In this document: positions 14,510-17,399 of the stretch, piece after piece
Layout of the letters: each line of letters begins with the position of its first letter
Position numbering within the stretch: position 1 is the first letter of the stretch
Assembly (NCBI GenBank): GCA_041568735.1
Contig: JBFFZG010000074.1
Location: 1-17,399 of the forward strand
Source of the DNA: WTJY01 sp041568735
Lineage (GTDB): Bacteria > Chloroflexota > Anaerolineae > Promineifilales > Promineifilaceae
Direction of reading: 5' to 3'
DNA: 17,399 bases
Notes under the pieces: generated by a model
What the model saw: only the letters and a program-made list of their open reading frames with translations
The model's database searches: none
What the model was told of the DNA's origin: nothing
Translations under genes and position numbers: made by a program

Positions 14510-14698
14510 GATCCGGCGCGGCTGCTCCCGAGATGCCCGGGCCATCATCCGCCAGGCGGCCGCTCTGCCTCCTCTCTGATTTTCCTGCCGCTGACCGGCC
14601 GCTCGATTGTATCCGATTATTTTTTTACAGGCGGATTCCCGGCTGTCCCGGCAGGAAATCAGCCGCGGGCGACGCTGCCTTCCCCGGGAGAACGCAGG

Positions 14699-14704
14699 TA
14701 TACT
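14699..14704 (+). promoter_or_regulatory. -10 element giving a probable leaderless mRNA for the sensor kinase gene
   Basis: TATACT ends seven bases before the ATG at 14711, so transcription would begin at or next to the start codon. The -35 region at 14676-14681 (TGCCTT) is poor. No strong Shine-Dalgarno is present, in agreement with leaderless translation. Confidence 0.4.
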
Positions 14705-14710
14705 AGATCC

Positions 14711-16891
14711 ATGAACTGGCTCCTGCTCCAGCTGCTGGTGATCACCCTGATTCCGATCAGCTTTATCGGGCTGCTGGTCTTTTCCCTGCGGCGGCGGCCG
14801 CGCGAAAGGCCGCGGCTGACCCGCTGGTGGATTCTGACCATCTTTCTTTTCGCCCTCTGGTCGACGCGGCAGATTACCCCCTATTTCGGCCGGGAAATAC
14901 CCGAGCTCGTCAGCTATTTCTGGCGGGCGTTTGCCCACTATCCGCTGGTCCTGGCCGGATCGACCCTGCTGCTGGCCACTGTGCACTACATCGACCGGCC
15001 GCTGCCATTTCGCTGGCTCTACGGAGCCGGCCCCCTGCTGGCCGCGGCCGCCCTGGCCCTCGATCCGGCCCTCTGGGGATATACCCTGGTGGATATCGAG
15101 ATGGCCGGCCTGGCACTCCGCCATTTCGACCTGTGGGCCATCATCTGGGTTACCGCCTGGCTGCTGCCTGTCCTGACCGCCTGGATCTGGTCGGAGTCGA
15201 TCATGCGGCAGGCGCCGGCCTCGATCTACCGCAATCGAACCGCTTACTGGGTGGCGATCGTCACCGTATTTCTGGCGGGAGGATCCCTGACCCTCCTGCG
15301 GGATTTCCTGCCGGCCCAGCAGGGGGGGGCGATTCTGCTCCTGGTCAGCAGCTACCTGGGCATGCTGGCCATCACCCGCAGCGATCTACCCGACCTGCCC
15401 AATACGCTGCGCCAGCTCGGCTATCATTTCAGCCGGGGGTTGATTGTCTTTATCATCGCCGGGCTGGCCCTTTTCGCTCTGAGCCTGTTCATCGTCAACG
15501 CGGCCGGCGAGGCGACCAGCATCGTCCTCTTCGCCGCCCTGCTGACCCTGGTGCTCCTGGGGCTCCTGGCCGCCATCAACCGGCTGGCGCGCCGCTGGTT
15601 TTTCGGCCGCCTGGAACCGATCGACACCCTGCTGCTGGCTGAGCCGGTGTTCGCCGGCTATCAGAGTCCGGAAGTACTGGCTGGCCTGTTCGAGCGCGAA
15701 ATCCAGCAGCAGTTTGGCGCCCGGGGCGGCTGGATCGCGGCCGTCGAAGAAGGGCCGGCCGGAGGCATCGTGGTGCGCCCGCTTGGCGGCAGCCGGCCAC
15801 CGGAAACGATCTTGTTTGACGGCACCAGTCCCTTTACCCGCCATCTCCAGGAAAGCGACCGGCCGCTAACCCCGGAGGACATCGCCCATCTGCCGGCCTT
15901 TGCCTCCCTGGCCAGCGGCGAAGCCGGCCAGATCGCCCGCTGGGGAGCGGCCGTCTACCTGCCCCTGCGGGCCGAGCGGCGGCTGGTAGGGCTCCTGGTC
16001 ATGCACTACAAACGGAGCGGCGAGCGGTATCAACATCGGGAATTCACTGCCATGACCCGGCTCGGCCGGGTGATGGGAATGGCCCTGGCCCAATCGCGAG
16101 CGCTTCAGGCCCTGCAGGCCAGCACCCGGCTCGTCTACGGGCAGAACGAAGCGCTCATCCAGGAATGGCGCCGCCTGAAGGAGCTGGCCGGGCTGTACGA
16201 GCAGTTTACCGCCCTGCTTTCCCCGGAGCGGCTGCGCCAACCATTCCTCGAAATGGCGCTGACGCGGAGCCGAATCGATAGCGCCCTGGGCCGGCCGGCC
16301 GCGGATCCCGCCGAGCTTCGCGAGGATCTGGCGCAGCTGCAGCGAGAAATCGACCAGGCCCAGGGAGTGGTCGACGATTTGATCGGCGTGGCCGCCCATC
16401 TCGAAAAGCAGGCCGTCTTCTGCTTTGCCCCGGTTTACCTCGATCAGGTGGCGCGCACCGCGGTTGACCGCCTGGAGGATATGGCGGCCGGCCGGCAGAA
16501 CCGGGTCGAAATCGACGTTCGGGGGCGCATCCTGCCCGTCTGGGGGGATCCGGACCGGCTGGTCGAGGCGGTGCAGCAGCTCGTGCACAACGGCCTCAAA
16601 TTCAACCGGATCAATGGCCGGGTGACGCTGACCTGCCAGATGGTGCGGGAAGAAGTCTCCCTGGAAATTCGAGATGAAGGGGTCGGTATACCACCGGATC
16701 GGCTGGGAACCCTCTGGGACGGGCTGCGCAGTCCGTATCCCCAGGAACCGACCGGTGCCCGCCGCCGCTCCCGCATCGGCCTGCCCCTCGTCAAATTCAT
16801 CGTTCAGGCCCACGGCGGCCGCATCGAAGTCGACAGCACCCACGGCCAGGGCAGCACCTTCACGCTCTATCTCCCCGCCCGCGTCCCCTGA
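14711..16891 (+). CDS. multi-pass membrane sensor histidine kinase-like protein lacking the phosphoacceptor His
   Basis: A 726-residue protein. Residues 1-290 contain about eight or nine hydrophobic segments (for example 3-25, 76-93, 138-160, 177-197, 240-262, 268-288). Residues 305-460 form a GAF-like domain ending WGAAVYLPLRAERRLVGLLV and a linker helix. Residues 485-575 align with a HisKA dimerisation domain, but where SHELRTPL is expected it reads LLSPERLRQPFL (502-513), and no His occurs until 563. Residues 600-722 are an HATPase domain: N box with Asn627 (LVHNGLKFN), G1 DEGVGIP (655-661), and a damaged G2 box RSRIGLPLV (687-694) in place of GxGLGL. It may bind ATP weakly or signal by conformation. 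The start is set by the first transmembrane segment and the -10 element; the frame is open far upstream only because it is antisense to the amidohydrolase gene. No response regulator adjoins. Confidence 0.88.
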   Translation: MNWLLLQLLVITLIPISFIGLLVFSLRRRPRERPRLTRWWILTIFLFALWSTRQITPYFGREIPELVSYFWRAFAHYPLVLAGSTLLLATVHYIDRPLPFRWLYGAGPLLAAAALALDPALWGYTLVDIEMAGLALRHFDLWAIIWVTAWLLPVLTAWIWSESIMRQAPASIYRNRTAYWVAIVTVFLAGGSLTLLRDFLPAQQGGAILLLVSSYLGMLAITRSDLPDLPNTLRQLGYHFSRGLIVFIIAGLALFALSLFIVNAAGEATSIVLFAALLTLVLLGLLAAINRLARRWFFGRLEPIDTLLLAEPVFAGYQSPEVLAGLFEREIQQQFGARGGWIAAVEEGPAGGIVVRPLGGSRPPETILFDGTSPFTRHLQESDRPLTPEDIAHLPAFASLASGEAGQIARWGAAVYLPLRAERRLVGLLVMHYKRSGERYQHREFTAMTRLGRVMGMALAQSRALQALQASTRLVYGQNEALIQEWRRLKELAGLYEQFTALLSPERLRQPFLEMALTRSRIDSALGRPAADPAELREDLAQLQREIDQAQGVVDDLIGVAAHLEKQAVFCFAPVYLDQVARTAVDRLEDMAAGRQNRVEIDVRGRILPVWGDPDRLVEAVQQLVHNGLKFNRINGRVTLTCQMVREEVSLEIRDEGVGIPPDRLGTLWDGLRSPYPQEPTGARRRSRIGLPLVKFIVQAHGGRIEVDSTHGQGSTFTLYLPARVP

Positions 16892-16932
16892 CCTCCCAGC
16901 CTCCAACTCCCAACTCCTAACCCCCGGCTCCC
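16891..16932 (+). repeat. degenerate heptanucleotide repeat block between convergent genes
   Basis: Six 7-base units in register: ACCTCCC, AGCCTCC, AACTCCC, AACTCCT, AACCCCC, GGCTCCC. It begins at the last base of the kinase stop codon, fills the 25-base gap and runs into the last codons of the GNAT gene on the other strand, whose tail is therefore low-complexity. Confidence 0.6.
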
Positions 16933-17399
16933 TCTTCCAGCCCCAGCAGGACCAGCGTCGCCTTTGTCAGCCCATCTTCCCAGGTCAGGTTGAAGCCGAG
17001 CCGCTTGAAAATATGGCGCATACCCCCATTCTCCGGCAGGGTGTAGGCGACGATCTGGCCGATATCTTCCCGCCGGCCGATTTCAATCAACCGGCGTAGC
17101 AGCTCGGTGCCCAACCCCAGCCCCTGCATGTCATCCCGCATGATCATGGCGAACTCAGCTTCATCCGAGTTGCGCACCTTGCTCAGCCGGCCGACGCCGA
17201 CGATTTCCGGCTGCCCCCCAGCGCCGGCCTCCCGCTCGACCACCAGCGCGATCTCCCGATCGTAGTCGATGAAGCACATGCGCACCAGCCGGTCGTGGGT
17301 CACTCGCTGTTCCAAAGTCAGGTTTTGAAAATAGCGCAGGAAAACGCTCTGATCGGACAGGTGGCGGTGAAATACCCGAACCAGGGGTTCATCCTCACC
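16917..17399 (-). CDS. GNAT acetyltransferase domain, C-terminal end of a gene truncated by the window edge
   Basis: The frame is open to the right edge; about 160 residues are visible and there is no start codon before the edge, so the ATG at 17315 is internal. The sequence before it (EDEPLVRVFHRHLSDQSVFLRYF) and after it (RVTHDRLVRMCFIDYDREIALV, EIVGVGRLSK, EAEFAMIMRDDMQGLGLGTELL) is a GCN5-type acetyltransferase fold. The acetyl-CoA-binding motif A is Q-G-L-G-L-G-T, and LPENGGMRHIFKRLGF follows. This style matches the C-terminal domain of bifunctional proteins that join an ADP-forming acyl-CoA synthetase-like part to a protein lysine acetyltransferase (Pat type), which modify metabolic enzymes such as acetyl-CoA synthetase. 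The N-terminal part is not in the window, so a stand-alone GNAT is possible. The end GLEEGAGG is low-complexity and overlaps a heptad repeat. It converges with the kinase gene. Confidence 0.85.
   Translation of the reverse strand, partial: GEDEPLVRVFHRHLSDQSVFLRYFQNLTLEQRVTHDRLVRMCFIDYDREIALVVEREAGAGGQPEIVGVGRLSKVRNSDEAEFAMIMRDDMQGLGLGTELLRRLIEIGRREDIGQIVAYTLPENGGMRHIFKRLGFNLTWEDGLTKATLVLLGLEEGAGG

Noticed and set aside
12851..14710. Plus-strand open frame of about 620 codons leading into the kinase gene
   Set aside because: It is antisense to the amidohydrolase, which has full catalytic motifs. Its translation is Arg/Pro/Gly/Gln-rich without domains, and the kinase begins with a transmembrane segment at 14711.
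14510..15124. N-terminal extension of the amidohydrolase of about 205 residues
   Set aside because: It is antisense to the membrane part of the kinase, with low-complexity Gln/Gly/Arg-rich translation. Family members start near MTADLVFIN.

Overview
This is a G+C-rich (about two thirds by eye) bacterial chromosomal segment. I see no phage, plasmid, insertion sequence, rRNA, tRNA or CRISPR array. The gene content suggests a member of the Chloroflexota, probably an Anaerolineae-like lineage. The support is a DUF3160-like protein, a Thr/Pro-rich lipoprotein with a glycosidase-like domain, a CBS-domain cystathionine beta-synthase paired with a gamma-lyase, PepF, a UGSC-family protein, and 7-nt repeat blocks between genes. 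This placement is inference and only moderately sure.

Layout. Positions 1-2720 hold the C-terminal part of a DUF3160-like protein (+), a small four-helix membrane protein (-) and a trypsin-fold serine protease (+). Positions 2723-5597 hold a minus-strand reverse transsulfuration operon: a promoter, a cystathionine gamma-lyase-type gene, a cystathionine beta-synthase with two CBS domains, and an intrinsic terminator. Positions 5812-6603 encode a nucleotide pyrophosphatase/phosphodiesterase-family enzyme (+). Positions 6736-8911 hold a two-gene plus-strand unit with a good promoter: a thioredoxin-like multidomain protein with a CETC motif, then a UGSC-family selenoprotein. Positions 8938-12080 hold a glycosidase-like lipoprotein and oligoendopeptidase F, both minus. 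Positions 12095-12892 hold the decayed C-terminus of a histidine kinase and unassigned sequence. Positions 12893-16891 hold a divergent pair: a YtcJ-type amidohydrolase (-) and a multi-pass membrane sensor kinase-like protein (+) that appears to lack its phosphoacceptor histidine. The right edge carries the C-terminal GNAT domain of a truncated gene (-).

The main discovery is at 8384-8911. Standard annotation would split this gene at an in-frame TGA (8666-8668). Reading that TGA as selenocysteine gives one 175-residue protein with the diagnostic U-G-S-C motif, and a hairpin suitable as a bacterial SECIS element follows at once. The upstream CxxC thioredoxin-like protein is the natural candidate redox partner, so the pair looks like a selenium-dependent thiol redox module of unknown substrate. 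The neighbouring transsulfuration operon handles sulfur amino acids, and enzymes of these families can also act on the selenium analogues, but a functional link is only a guess.

A second theme is a set of degenerate heptanucleotide repeat blocks in the non-coding gaps at 5732-5773, 8276-8303, 8334-8382 and 16891-16932.
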